Of a stretch of DNA of 64,000 bases, positions 34,390-49,913 are shown in pieces. The stretch is from Syngnathus acus (lineage: Eukaryota; Chordata; Actinopteri; Syngnathiformes; Syngnathidae). A program made the translations under genes and the position numbers. Every line of letters starts with the position of its first letter. Position 1 is the stretch's first letter. The notes under the pieces were generated by a model that made no database searches, had not been told where the DNA came from, and saw only the letters and a program-made list of their open reading frames with translations. The DNA is taken from NCBI RefSeq assembly GCF_901709675.1, contig NC_051098.1:15929464-15993463 (forward strand), read 5' to 3'.

Positions 34390-37300
34390 ATTAGTCAAAT
34401 AACTACATTTTTCAAGCTAACTGTAGCAATACTAGCTGTTTTGCTAACGCTAATTGATCATGGACACACACACACATATATGCCGCCATTGTGTTGTTGT
34501 CTGCTTCCTGGGCCCCACCGTGCACTACCTGCCGGCACATTCCTGCCCAGCCATGTCAAAGTGTCTTTGTGTCGGCAGGCCTTTTGTGTCACTCTTTTAT
34601 TGTCGCCTTGTTGCTCTTTCCCCTTGTGACATGTGTTATCTGTTACCTTGCGCACAGTCCGCACTTCAGCTTGACCAGCACTCGGGGCAGCGCCACATGT
34701 CACATGGCTATTGTCGTGTTTAAAGTCGAATGGCAGGTTGAACTGTCGTTTGTTTATTTGCGGTCATGACGACAGTGAAAAGGCAAACGTTCAAATGTAT
34801 TCGATTACATTCAAATGTACTTGACAACATCGCCTGACACTAGTCGCTATTAAATAGGAAAATGAACGTTTTCAGATTTTCATGAAGTTCTACTTGTGTT
34901 TAAAAGCTAAACCCGTGATGCTTGTTGCCCGCTTTGTGCGTCTAGCTCGCAGCGGAACCATATGTCACAGATGTACAGAAGACAGCTTTATTAGTCGGTA
35001 ATGGCTTCCATTCATACTGCTGGGGGCATAAAAATCTATTTGACACATGCCTGGAAGTCAGTCAGCCAAATTCCAGTAATCATGGAAAAAAGGATACAAT
35101 TCGATACGCTAGCAGTGTTATTATATCATTAGAGTCCAGAAAGTGACACACGCTTTGGAGACATTTGGATTTAAGAATGGTCACGCACAAACGTGAAGTC
35201 AGGTCTTAAAAGTTTAGTGGCTCTCAAGTCTCAGACAGGCGAGAGTGTCCATTTGAGAGTGGAAGTGGGAGAAAAAAAAATGGAGGAGACGATAAGTGAC
35301 ACAGTCCCTCATAAATGTGTCAGCTCACTCTTGTGGCTTTATTTGAGCTTGCGGGCTTCCTGCCTGCTGAATAAAGGGAACAGAGATTTACAACAGAGGA
35401 ACAGAATCTGTCACTCCATCAGTCCTCCACTCAGTCAGTCCCGTCCCCCCACCAAATCTCCTACGGCAGTTTCCCCATCTTGCTTGTCATTATAATTATA
35501 CATTATTGTCTGTCTACGTCTGTTGCTTCACCATTTTTGTTCACATAATCTTTCAAGTGTTGCAACATTGATGCTATTTGTTAGCTTGTCTGTTGTGTTT
35601 TGCATTGTGTGTTAGCATGGAGCTAAACAAACTTTTCTTCAGGCAAAGCAAAGTGTTTGCTTTAAATACACAAGGTCTTTGTTTTATGTATTTAGTTTGA
35701 CAATAAAGTTCACCTTGAGAAAAATTGTTCAACAAATCTTTAGTAGTCCACATAACATGATGTGGCAGGCCGGATCTGGCCCCGCACTGTGAGTTTGACA
35801 CCTCAACTTCGGCCCAAAATGACCCCTAACAGCGCCTTCTTTCCATTTCCCGCTCCGCTTTGATCTTCTTTCCCTTCCTTAACCTGACCTAACGCTATTC
35901 CCTCAAGACCCACCCAGCACCACATCCCTCTGCTCTCTTCTTCTCAAGAGTGGGGGGCATAAGAGCCCGGCTGGGTGGTCCCCATTTCCCCCCCCCAACC
36001 ACCCTCCCCCTCCCCGGGTCATGAGTCAGAGGTGAACCCCGACAGTGTGTGGGAAAGGTGCAGTGCGGTGCACAGAGCAAAGGAGGAGGAGAAGGAAGGC
36101 GCTGGGGGCTGCTCCGCTTCCTCCGCCAATGCAGCGCCGTGGCTTCTTAATGGGCCTAGCGGGGTCAATAGGACAGAGAAACACAGGCGTGTTGCTGCAC
36201 GGTGCCGCTTGCACTTTTGATTTATTGGCCCAATTTCTTCTCCAAACGGGCTTTTGCTTGGTTGACGTGGAGGTGCTGCAGACCGACACTTTTTCCTGAT
36301 ATATCAGATTTTTTGTGAAATAGTTTTTTATTATTTTTAAATTATTTTTATTTTATTTAGATTCTTTTTAATTTTTTTTATTTTCATCAATTTTTCCATC
36401 CATCCATCCATCCATCCGTCCATCACCTCCGGGTGAATGTGGAATTTCTATTGGATATCAAACTTGAACCTCAAATCTTTATCATGCAACACGTTCAAAT
36501 TGTCCCCTGGGAAATATTTAGACTCGTCAAAGCTATCTTTGTGGTTCTTGAATGAACGTCACAGTCAGCGTTCCCAAGGACATAATTTCTTGTCAATGAC
36601 AGTCGCAGAATGAAAAAAAAAAAAAAAGCCCACACTGGAACACAATGTCCTGACGGGAAATGAAATCCTTGCACGGCTCTGTCTTTTAGTTCTAATCTAT
36701 TAATTCATTCCGGCTTTCTTTGGAAGACTTAAAAAGGAAAAGAAAAGCAGTTTCAGAATATATGAAAAGACAAACAGCTGCTCTCAGTTTAAGAAGCATC
36801 TCCATGTGAGCATGTGTGGTTAACAGCGCGCATACAATTACACACGCAAAGGTATGCAGTAAACATACTTATTGTTATGACTAAACATGCCCTCATTCAC
36901 AACGCCGCCTACGTGCTGACACATTTGTGCGTCCCGCCTCTGTTGCCAGCATGGGACTGCGTTATCAACAACGCGGCGTCCCCAAATTGGCCCATCATTT
37001 GCCCAAACCTCAAATTATCTTGTTTTTTTTGATAGCGGGCCAAAGATGGAGGTGAAGTGGTAAAACAAAACAGCTGTCGACATGAAACACTGAGATGGAT
37101 GGCCGTGTCGTTATGTTTAATGGCGTGTTTCTCATTCGACAGCCTTCATTGAGTACATCAAATAAAATTTGCTCTGGATTTTTGTGCCTTCGTTGTAAAT
37201 GATCATGTAAAAGACACAAAAGAGATTTGAATGTGAACTGATGTACATTGTTAGCGTCATTGTTAGCTTTAGCATGCGGTCACGCTTTGTCAGGAAAGTT

Positions 37301-38440
37301 CATAGACGGGCGAAGTGACCTCATGGAAATGTAATTTGGGAGCAAACAGAGGCGGCAGCTCCCAGGTGGCTTTTATGATTAAGAGATTATTAGCAGGGAA
37401 ATGAAAGGGCTTGCTGCAAATTTCCATCGTGTGTGTGTGTGCATGTGTGTGTGAGATAGATTTGCCATTCATGGTTCAATATTCAGTTTTTGTTTCTTGT
37501 AAACCCAAGCCACCATCATTCAACTAGAAAACCAAAATATTTGTACTCGGTTCTTCCCGCCACTAGCAACCGACAACTCTTTCCCTCCTGCTGAGGCCCA
37601 GTGAAGCTTGTTTGTGCCTCGAGGGAGGCACGAGGGATGTGGGGTGTGTGTGTTGTGGTGGGGTTTCCTGCGGAGGTGCTCTCCTAGCCTGGAGGTGCAC
37701 TTTTGTCCTAATGAGCTGCCTAATCAGAAAATATGCATGAGCAACTGCGGGGGAAATTAACCACAACTGCCAGGTCGTAGAGACAAACACATTTGATCCC
37801 ACCTTTTTTCACAAAAGGAAGTACAGATATCTGTCTTCAGAGACTAAAAGTAAACACAAATGGTGCCGCAACTTGTGTAGAGGGTCAATGGAAGAATATT
37901 TTGTTTGATTCAGTTTAACTGAGTCACTTGGAGTAGTTGTGAAAGTCTTCATGACTGCCCATGAGAGCTAAATTGTATACAAAATGGTGGTGCAGAAAAC
38001 TATTTATTACATTTGATCCAATTTGAGTTATTTCTTAAATCTAGTTCAAAAACAAAATTGGGTTTTTCCGCCCCCTGCTGTTCAAATACAGCACAAATCA
38101 AATCGTCTTAAGATAGCGTTTTTGGCCAACCACACAGTTTGGATGGGATCTAAACAAAATCGTGACGCACAAAAACTCTCAATGAATCTTTAGACATGAT
38201 AACAATTACAATGGCAGTAAAATCATAGCAGGATTGCGTAGCTTATCACATGTTCGGACTTGTTTGTATCCGGACAAAAGGTGTGAGGCAGTGTCACCAT
38301 TGTAACAAAAGCAGGGCTTGACTAAATTGCTACTTTCCCAGGTGAGCCTCCTCTTTTTTTAAAGAAAAAAAAAAAAAAAAAAGAGCCTCCTGACCTCCTC
38401 ACAACTTGTCACTTCCCACAAAGGCTAATCCGGCCTCTCC
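34390..38440. other. Intergenic DNA, no gene recognised
   Basis: Short open frames only. It includes a GC-rich patch at 35940-36210, a (CATC)n tract at 36396-36425 and homopolymer A runs near 36615 and 38365. The frame at 36045-36299 lacks splice context and family similarity. Confidence 0.45.
36396..36425. repeat. (CATC)n microsatellite
   Basis: About seven CATC units with one G substitution, in a T-rich context. Confidence 0.8.
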
Positions 38441-39047
38441 TTTGTGTCCCGCTCACTCAGCATTCAGGCCCCCGCAGGCGAGACGCTGGGAACGTCATGT
38501 AAAATAAAAGCTCGGAGCGCTACTGTTGAGCCCGGCCGGGCTTTAACTTTATTAACCGCTGCCTCCTTTGAGGTGGACGAGTCAGCCTTGACTTCTTCGG
38601 AAATCATCTGGGCTTGGAAAAAGTTTTCCTTGAGTGTGCTCTCAGAGGGACGGACGGCCAAGAGGTCAGCAAACACAAGAGAGGCACACTCCAACCATAA
38701 ATGACACACACTGTTGTTTGCACGTGTCCTCTCATTGGACGCGAGGTCAAAGCTGGACCCGTGCCAATTTAAACACTGTTAATGGGTCATCGCTACAATA
38801 ACATGTTTTGGAAATGACGGAACCATGCCAGGGGAGTGAGCAAAGGACGTATTTAAATATTCATCCACGTTTTGAACATGCATGATTTGAAATGAGTATT
38901 ACTAGTTCGATTGGGCTGACAGTGTTTTGATATTTAAGTCATTTATTTTGTGGCATAAAATCAAACAAGAAAAAAACGACATTTCTGTTTGGTACTTGTT
39001 TGCGCAGACTAAAAAAATATCCAGTACTGTACAAATTTATTGTAAAT

Positions 39048-39124
39048 AAAAAATTAAAATTAAAATTAAAATTAAAATTAAAATTAAAATTAAAATTAAA
39101 ATTAAAATTAAAATTAAAATTAAA
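39048..39124. repeat. (AAAATT)12 hexanucleotide repeat
   Basis: About twelve uninterrupted AAAATT units. The period of six leaves both strands open, giving a false protein of repeated F and N residues. Confidence 0.92.
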
Positions 39125-39129
39125 TAAAT

Positions 39130-41990
39130 AGAAGAACCCCTGCAATAGGTCCTCCTATGATGATGTCATTCAACTGCAAAACATACCAGTGTAAGAGGTG
39201 CGAGGATAAGAGCATGAGGCTTTTCGAAAGGTTGGAAACACAATTAGAGGAGCTTAAAGGAGGGTCGGGAAGGGGCGGAAGGCAGGACATTGAGTCACGC
39301 TCACCTGTGTGATGGGGCTGAGCACACCTGGGACCTTTGGGTGTCACCTTTAGCCTGAAATTTGCCCACCTGACTGGGGGGGTCAAGTGTTACTCAAAAA
39401 ATATGAAACAGAAATACTCCCATTTTTAGAAAGAAATTGACAAACAAAATAAACAAGTACAAAAATATTAGCATGATGTCGAAACGTCATATCAACATGA
39501 CATCATGCAGTGCGCTCACTGTGCAATCCGCGACGACGGTAATTGCTGGAGACATGGAAGATGTGACGCTTGATTTGCAGCCGTCTGGTGTGGAGGTCAC
39601 TGATCTCATTCATCAGTCCTGACATCATCCTCGAGGGCTGACCATCTAATCTCGCTGACACGTCGGGCAGCCCAGGACGAGACGCAACTCGCCTCGGAGG
39701 GAAGCTCCCCTTTTGGATTTCTTTACCGGTTAGTCCAATTTCTCATCTGCTACTCTTTAACTGTATCACTCAGGGTTGATGGCTTCTATCAAATCAGTCG
39801 ATTACAGCCTACGTTTAGAGAAAACTGGAGGGATGAGTTCTGGATTATCTGACAGTGGATCAATGTTGTGACAGGTGAGAGTGGAAGGAAATGAACAGAA
39901 AAGTTCGTTCGGGGGAATATCTTTGTGCCCGGAGGGAAGCTACATGAGCCTGCTGTGACTTTGAGAAGATAAACTCAAAGATGGGAGTGTCTTGTGAAAG
40001 AACAAAGTGTGATGCCTTGGCTTTGCAAACTTCCCGTTTAGCATTTTTGATGCTTGTGCAATATGGAGGAATGAAGTCAGCAAGTCTTTCTGTACGTGCA
40101 TTCTGGCATGTTGATGTTCTCCAGCGGGATCTTTTTATTTAAGTGTGTGTTGAAAGACAAACCGTCAGTCACGATGACGGAACACGCCCAACCCCTCATG
40201 TGAGGACAACCGACTGTGTGTTATTTGCCATGGCTGGGTGGGAAAAAAAAGAACAACAAAAGACGAGGGGGGCCGAGTGAGAGGATGCGGCACCTTTTTC
40301 CCCCTGCAGACCTGCAATGTGATCTCAACATTAACTACCTGCTATCAGTTCCAAACATTTTGAGTGACATAATGGAAAGATTCTTCAACAAGTTCTATCT
40401 GGCAGCTCAGGGAACCGTTGAGCATCTTCCGTGTCAGGAGATGGAAATAAATTATATGATTGATTCTTTCAGTTCAGATGAGATAAGAGGGCACGTTCAA
40501 AATCGGAATTCCAATCATTCGTACTTCATTCGCTCGGCTTTTCGTTTAGACGGACGGGGAAATCCAAACAACTGCCTCCAACTTAAAGGTTAATCATCTT
40601 TGAACTTTTTGCAAAGGACGCCGTCGTCAGTTCCACAAAGGATAAATCCTCTGTGTGCAGACGGACTCAGTTCTGTTTACTCATTACATTCAGAATTCAG
40701 TCCTGTTTATGTTAGGTCAGGTGTGTTTCTTTCTCCACTTTGTATGAAGCTGCCCTTGAACTTACCGAAGACGTTTGGCGGTACAATTACCACCCAACTT
40801 TTTTGAGATACCAGCTACTGCAAAAGTGTTGTATTGATATTTCTAGTTATATTTTCAAAGGTCAATTTCCCATCATATGTCCGCTTTGACAAAAAACCTT
40901 CCACGATCGCTTTAGACAGACTCCAGGTAAGTACTCTTCTCCATTAAAAGTGACTCAGTCCATGTACCCTGTGAAAAAATGACTCACTGTTTGTAGTAAA
41001 CATTGCTTAGGTTGACTGGCATCACACGAGGGAGTTTCCACCTCTCTAATCACAGTCAACATGTTGATATTTACTTTGAATTCCCTCCTCCTTCCATCTA
41101 TTGCAAATGCCCTCCTCACATGCCCACATTTAGAAGTACACATGAATTTGTAAACCGGTCCAGTTAAAACATCCGAGTTCGACACACACACACGGAACCA
41201 CATGTTTGGCCTGCAGCTCAGACATCCATCATGATGATGAAACCTGCATTGGCCCAAGAGGGCAAGAAAGAGAGAGGGGAGACAATGAGTGATGAAACAC
41301 TCACAAAGGTAAGCAAAGTGACTAACAGAAGCGCTGTCTTTTTTTTTTCCGGCCAGCTGCACACCTTTGAGCCCACCCTTTCTTGTAGCCCACCTTAGGA
41401 AAACATCCTTGCCCCACACGACGCTCAGCCTAGTGTTTCCTCCCCAGCTTTAATCTTAGTGAAAAGAGCTTTTAACGATGAAGGGACCTGCCAAAGTGCA
41501 ACAAAAGCAGGGAGGAACTTGGAGGGATACTTTCAGAGTGGTAGGCCTCTTTAATTTATCACCTGTTGCCTTTGGGCGGCCTTACCTTATAGCTCGCCCT
41601 TGGGCTTTGCACAAGTGTCTCTTTATTCGTGGATGTGCAAAGAACAAGGGATAACATGCATCAAAGCTGCTGCAAAGAAAAATGAGCCAACCAAATTTTT
41701 GTTCACCACAAAGTATGGAATTTTATTTGTCTTTGTCGTCCCCAAACGTTGGGGGGAAAAAAACATCAATCATCGTATGATTTGTTACACAACTGTGCAA
41801 ACTATACAAGGAATAACAAATGTAACAAATAGTAACGTCTGAAAAATTGGTGCGCTTTCCTAAAGTCAGATTATGTTGATTTGATTTCATTGACTGTCAT
41901 GATATTCACTCGTCACCTTATCTTCGTCTGCCATCTTGTGGCGCTTTGTTGAAATGCAGTATTTTGATTTCCAACAGACGCGAAGGCAAC
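39130..41990. other. Intergenic DNA upstream of rab4b
   Basis: Open frames at 40216-40593 and 40955-41419 lack family similarity and are not called as genes. A CTCF-like 13-mer lies at 41930-41942. Confidence 0.45.
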
Positions 41991-42003
41991 GCTTTATGAT
42001 CGT

Positions 42004-42013
42004 ATGACGTCAT
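42004..42013. promoter_or_regulatory. rab4b: Full cAMP response element in the rab4b promoter
   Basis: The palindrome ATGACGTCAT holds the perfect CRE core TGACGTCA, about 170 bases before the rab4b ATG, a usual distance from a start site. It is a target of CREB/ATF factors. Activity is inferred. Confidence 0.6.
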
Positions 42014-42181
42014 CAGGCAGCTCCCAGGGTCTGGCTTGGCTCAGTTAGCTCACTGTGGCCGAAGCAAAGGAGCTCAAACGGTATCAAGACACAATTAAAA
42101 CAACAATAAAACGCAAAACACAAAACGACGGACTTTCCGAGCCAAACGTGATAACGGGCCGAGTGACTTGAGGGGGGCAAC

Positions 42182-44979
<2,798 letters not shown>

Positions 44980-45103
44980 GGTTGCACACTCCTCCCAACT
45001 TCCTCACCCGGTCCACGCAACGTCCCGTACAGGTCAGTGAGTGACTCCCTATCGGACCCTCGTGTTGGAGCCAGTGTTTTGAAGGCTCCTTCTCTTCCGT
45101 GTT

Positions 45104-45166
45104 TGTGTGTGTGTGTGTGTGTCAGCTCCGGGTGTTTTGGGGTGTCTCACACACACACACACACAC
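45104..45166 (+). repeat. Inverted (GT)n/(CA)n pair, potential RNA hairpin
   Basis: A (GT)n run (45104-45122) and a (CA)n run (45148-45166), each about 19 bases, separated by 25 bases. In the rab4b transcript they would pair as a long GU/AC stem. The loop and flank also hold CTCCGGG and CTCGGAG, which could extend pairing in a different register. Confidence 0.75.
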
Positions 45167-46315
45167 CTCGGAGCACCTGGATGAGTGCTCTCGGAGACCA
45201 CCGCGACTCCTGAGCCATGGCGTATTTATGGGATGGTCTTCGAATTGTTACCAGATATGGACGAGTCGCGGGTTGTTTGTATGGGCTGTTCTCTTTTTTT
45301 TAATTCCTGTGCTTCTCATTCAGTTTTTTAGTCACGCACGCTGACCAAATTTGCACATCTTAGGTTTATAAATTATTATTGTCGATTGATGTGTTGCTGA
45401 GTGTGCTCTTTTACACTTGACTCTTTTTTTTGGGGGGGGGGGGAAATGGAACTACTGTATTTAAATAGGAGAGATTTATGGCGTCATTGGAAAGCTGATC
45501 CACAACTTTTTGCGTCAAATTGCACTTTTGTTACACGGGAGGACAGTATTGGCCTTGTTTCAATCCATATAAAAGCAGATTGGCGTCATTTTGATCTGGA
45601 GGTTGGCCACTCCTTGCCAAGAAGCACAACAGTAGAGCTCGGGCTGTAGTTGACCCAAGTCGTACTTACGGACCTCCCAAGTCCCACTCCTCACGTCCAC
45701 GCAGACGTCACATTTGCCACATTTCCCTCAAAACGTTCAGACGTGGATAAGCATGTTTTCAACCGCCGGCGTAGTTTTTCACTTTCTCTCGCCAAGCCCT
45801 CGTCATGAGCAGTTTTGGAGCCTTCCCACATGTTATTGAGAGAGCAACGGGAAATTTCCTTCTCCTCTGCACCGCAGCCAGATAGCTTTGTGGGACCGTG
45901 AGTGCGAGGGAAAAAAGAAAAAAATGGCCACTCGAGGTTAGCGTGGCCCAAAACCAACAAAAGCGTTTCTAATATCATCTCCTCTCGTGTGTACGTGTAA
46001 TCACACTTTATCATCTCGAGTGAGCAGACGAGCACACTTGAAGCAAAGACAGTCAATCATGCAATCATATCATCTATACGGCTATAAATGTACAAATTGC
46101 TTTCATTCTTTCTCGAATAGTTTGTCTACTTCTGTATGGAGGAGTTTTGGGGTCACACTGACAAGAACAGCAATAGTCTTTTGACTTTTTTTTCCCCTTC
46201 TTTTCAGTGCGGCCTCAACTCTCTTTCTTCTCTGCAAGTGCACTTTTACTTTTCAAATGTCTCGTTTATACGCTGTAATTATAGAATTGTACATTTTCAT
46301 TTGACTTGAAACTGT

Positions 46316-46321
46316 AATAAA
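46316..46321 (+). terminator. rab4b: Polyadenylation signal of rab4b
   Basis: AATAAA about 1340 bases past the stop, with T/GT-rich sequence following. A second AATAAA near 46674 is a possible distal site. Confidence 0.6.
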
Positions 46322-46344
46322 TATTTTAACTGTCAATGTCATCA

Positions 46345-47285
46345 TTTCTTACTAAGGAACAACTGCGTGTGACAGGATACAGACCCCCCTTTTTTTTTTT
46401 CCCCGGGAAGAGTTTGTGTTACATGCAGCCGGTATTTTATGATGTCATCTAGTCTGCATTGATCCACTCAGTTGTTGCTTGGTAACAAATGCCACATCAT
46501 CTTACACAGGACTGTACATGTATGTTGTAAATAAGAGTTGTCTTAAGAGAGTGTTGCTCATTGATTGTAATGATTATGCAATCCCCAGTAAATCTGCTTG
46601 TCCTTTTCCAGTGAAAACCCAGCACCTTGTCATTCGATGTCTCTGACCTCCCCCCCTCCTTAAAATCCCATAAATAAACCTCAATGGGCTTTGGCGCGCC
46701 CCGAAATGTAACAATGGCTTCACATCACCTTCCGCTGCGAAGCAGTTTGTCTTTAAGGAGCAACAGAGCGAGGTTGTAATATCACCAGGCTCGCATGATG
46801 AACAGTAAATGGCCGCCGCTGTGCCTCAATCGTCTTGATTTATCCCCTTGGCTCGGTTCAGTTACAGCCTGAGTGGTTTTATGTAGCCGGAGTGGATCTA
46901 TCGACTGATTTATTGATCTTGGCCAGGCTGTCGGGGTGACCTCATGATTTGATTGCGATACTGAGAGTCGGCCACAAGATGGTGGTAAATCAACGGGTGT
47001 CACTATATGACGTCATTACTGTACCCGAGGAACATACAGCATTGTGGACTTGGGCTTTCCACACCTTATTCTTGATCTAGTGTACATCAGTAGATGATAG
47101 TGTTGACATTGCAAAACAATTTCTTTGTCAAATTCAAATTTTCTTCTTGTAATGTAGTCCAGCTTTATTCCAGTGAATTTAGATGGAATTTTTCCAGATA
47201 GCAATCGATCCCAGCACAAATTTGCACTCATTAATGAACATGTGAAATTAAAAAGACAATTTGGGGCTAAACTTGCTCTCATACA
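46345..47285. other. Convergent intergenic DNA, rab4b to ap2s1
   Basis: It lies between the 3' ends of rab4b (plus) and ap2s1 (minus). No exon is supportable. One CTCF-like motif copy lies on the minus strand at 46971-46982. Confidence 0.5.
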
Positions 47286-47289
47286 TCTT

Positions 47290-47295
47290 TTTATT
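47290..47295 (-). terminator. ap2s1: Polyadenylation signal of ap2s1
   Basis: AATAAA on the minus strand about 770 bases past the stop codon. Another minus-strand AATAAA near 47449 would give a shorter 3' UTR. Confidence 0.5.
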
Positions 47296-48067
47296 TACAC
47301 ATAATGGGACATGTATTTAAACTGGGAGACAATAATGGAAAAAGAAAAGAAAAAAACAGTTCCATCAACATACTTTGATGTAAACAAAAGGGTAGCAGTA
47401 CATTTTCAACCAATGAACATAAAAAGCTTTTCTTATTTCATATTTCATATTTTATTTGAAGCCATTAAGTAACTGGCATTTATCAAATGACTAAATACTG
47501 TTTGAAGCACATGTCGTGCACTCTGGAATGAATGCTTCATTTTCTTATCCACATGATTAATATAAGACACAAGTATACATGTGCACAAACCATACTACGC
47601 AAGGATCACAGTACTGCTTTATGAAACGTACGACAAACAAGCACCACGCCACGTCGAGTGATTTGTAGACTATATGATTTGAAATGCCATCTTGAGAAAA
47701 GTCAGGTTGTCTTTGCACACTCGCCTGGAGTGCACTTATTCGATCCACTCCGAAGCGCCTTCCAATTAAACTTAATAGTGAGCCATGTGTAAAATGCCAA
47801 TGCTGAGTATGATATGACATGTTTTAAAAATTGCTTTTAAGTACTGGATGCACTCATTCTGATGGCGCTTGTTCGTGACTGTAGTGCTGTGAGATCAAGG
47901 TTAATCGGGGTAATTGGATGTGACGAAAAGGATGACTCACTCCCCAAATTTAAATTTCATATTAGGGGGGTTACGAGCTTGTGCGAGAAAATGAATATCA
48001 CGATGAATTTCAAGGTGTAGCAACTCCCCTTCATCCACAGGAGAGAAGCGAGGAAGGTATTTGTTGT

Positions 48068-49757
48068 CTATTCCAGCGACTGTAACATGAGGAGCTGCTT
48101 GAGGACTTTAGTCTGACTGGTTTCCCTGATCTCGCCGGCGAGGAACATCTCGTCCACTACCGTGTACACCTGGAGGAGGACATAACTGGGTTAAAAACGC
48201 ACAAGTAGATCAGCCGCGCGGGGGAAGTGGAAGACAAAAATAGTCAATGACTACCGCAAACCACGGACTGAAAGTAGACGTGACATTATCTTCTTCCCCA
48301 CTCGTATAAAGACTTCAGCTGGAATGTTGCTTCACCAAATGACAACTTGTCAAGTCATCATATTTTAAAAATAACCACCAAATGACCTAACACGGAGTCA
48401 GGGCTTAAGTATTTGGATAGTGACAGCCTTTATGATTTCTCTGTGGTTGAGTTGAAACAACTCGAGGAGCTTCTAGTATGGATTGTTTAAAGAAAAAAAT
48501 GTCCAAACACTTGGTAATTATTCAGTTGAAAACAACATGGCAAGTGTTAATTGAATACGTGGTCGTAATCTAAGTTTAAAATATGAAGTCATTAGCAAGC
48601 GCGGCAACAGCAGCTGGGGAGCTGCTTGTTGCTAAGCATTCTCGCCGTTACCTTCCAACAAACGACTACCCAAAGTGTTAATTAGATAGAGGAACAAAAC
48701 ACGCTCAATGTCTTTGGCGTTTTGTTAACTGTTCTGTCAAGGCGCTCACCTTGTAGAAGTTGAAGACGAGGTCCAATTCACACACGTTGTGAAAGTACTC
48801 ATTGAGCACCTGGGGGGGGGGGGGGGGGGGAGACATGCAGTCAAGTCGTGAGTTCACGGTTTTCATAATGAGTACTGCACAAATAGCATTTATCTTCAGT
48901 GTACTTCCCACAAGAATGTGATGAGGTGCAGCAGCCAAGAAAATGGCCATGATAATCATTAACAGACATTCCGGTACACCATCAGAGCATAAAAACGGAA
49001 TCATCATAGTTGACTTAGCGAGTAGCTCTACTGTATATAACATCATGCTGAGTGCATGTGCTTCGTACCTCGACAAAGTTGTGGATTCCCTCCAGATATG
49101 CCAGGTTATTATCAGTCACGTCAACACAAATGCAGAAGTAGAGTCCAGCATAGCGTCGGTAGATGATTTTGAAGTTACGGAACTGTGGAAACAATACTTG
49201 GCGGGCTTCATTCTTTCATTTTGACCTCAAATTACGGTTCCTATATTGATCAGCACTAAACTCACCTCCACAAAGTTGGTGTGCTTGGCATCTCTGACGG
49301 TCACCACTGCGTGCACCTCCTCGATCAACTTCTGCTTCTCATCATCGTCAAACTGCATGTACCATTTGGCGAGTCGCGTCTTGCCGGCTCGGTTCTGGAT
49401 CAGAATGAAGCGGATCTGAAATGGACAAAGTCATATTAGACCAGGAGGAAATGTACCAGTTTGTCACATTGTACACGATTGCTTTGACGTGAAGCGCAAT
49501 TGATGAGACCGATTTCATTCAAATGTAGTTCCGTGGAAGCGAGGACTAACTGATCCCTAGAACTGATTTCACTCTTCGCATTTCTTTTCATTTTAGATCG
49601 TATTATCTTTGTGCAAATGCTTCCCGTGTTTGAAGTTATGCCTATAGCGATTGAGCCAAGTGGCTATGCCGATGTTGCTAAATGGTTAGCATGCTAGCGA
49701 TTATAGGCAGCAAAATTATTAGAAATGTATGACGATGACCCGCAATATATTTACCAT
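48068..49757 (-). CDS. ap2s1: AP-2 complex subunit sigma
   Basis: Five exons, in transcript order 49755-49757 (only the ATG), 49266-49415, 49069-49182, 48750-48809 and 48068-48169, give 142 aa, the known length. Sigma-2 is the small core subunit of the AP-2 clathrin adaptor and, with the alpha subunit, binds acidic dileucine signals. The start [15 protein letters not shown] keeps Arg15, the residue altered in human FHH3. [40 protein letters not shown] and the end [10 protein letters not shown] appear essentially identical to mammals. Exon 1 codes only for Met, so the start depends on splicing CATG|GTAAAT. The intron before the fourth exon ends in 19 consecutive C and then AG. Confidence 0.98.
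48810..48830 (-). promoter_or_regulatory. ap2s1: Pure poly(C) polypyrimidine tract at an ap2s1 acceptor
   Basis: On the minus strand 19 C residues run straight into AG at the start of the exon beginning VLNEYF. Most acceptors in this window have mixed or T-rich tracts. It is readable as G19 at 48812-48830 on the plus strand. Confidence 0.85.
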
Positions 49758-49913
49758 GTTTTCCTTCTAATTAGAGACTTTATAAACTCCAACAAGGCAC
49801 GTTCGTGGAATACTATGAAGTGCGTTTATGCCAATACATAAGTAATTCTTTCGACCGCTCGCCCGCTATCTTTTCCAAGCTATCAGGAAGTCAGAGGAAG
49901 AGTCAGATTGCGT

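Larger units (their letters stand above)
44980..46340 (+). other. rab4b: 3' UTR of rab4b
   Basis: From the stop codon to just past the AATAAA at 46316-46321. It contains a GT19/CA19 inverted pair at 45104-45166 and a T8G12 run near 45424-45443. No other gene is evident. Confidence 0.6.

Noticed and set aside
36045-36299. 84-aa GC-rich open frame
   Set aside because: Overlapping open frames on both strands reflect base composition. No family similarity.
38939-39145. Frame encoding repeated Phe-Asn residues
   Set aside because: It is produced entirely by the (AAAATT)n microsatellite.
40216-40593. 125-aa open frame on the plus strand
   Set aside because: No recognised domain, no clear splice sites, low-complexity lysine-rich start, and codon use like the surrounding noncoding DNA.
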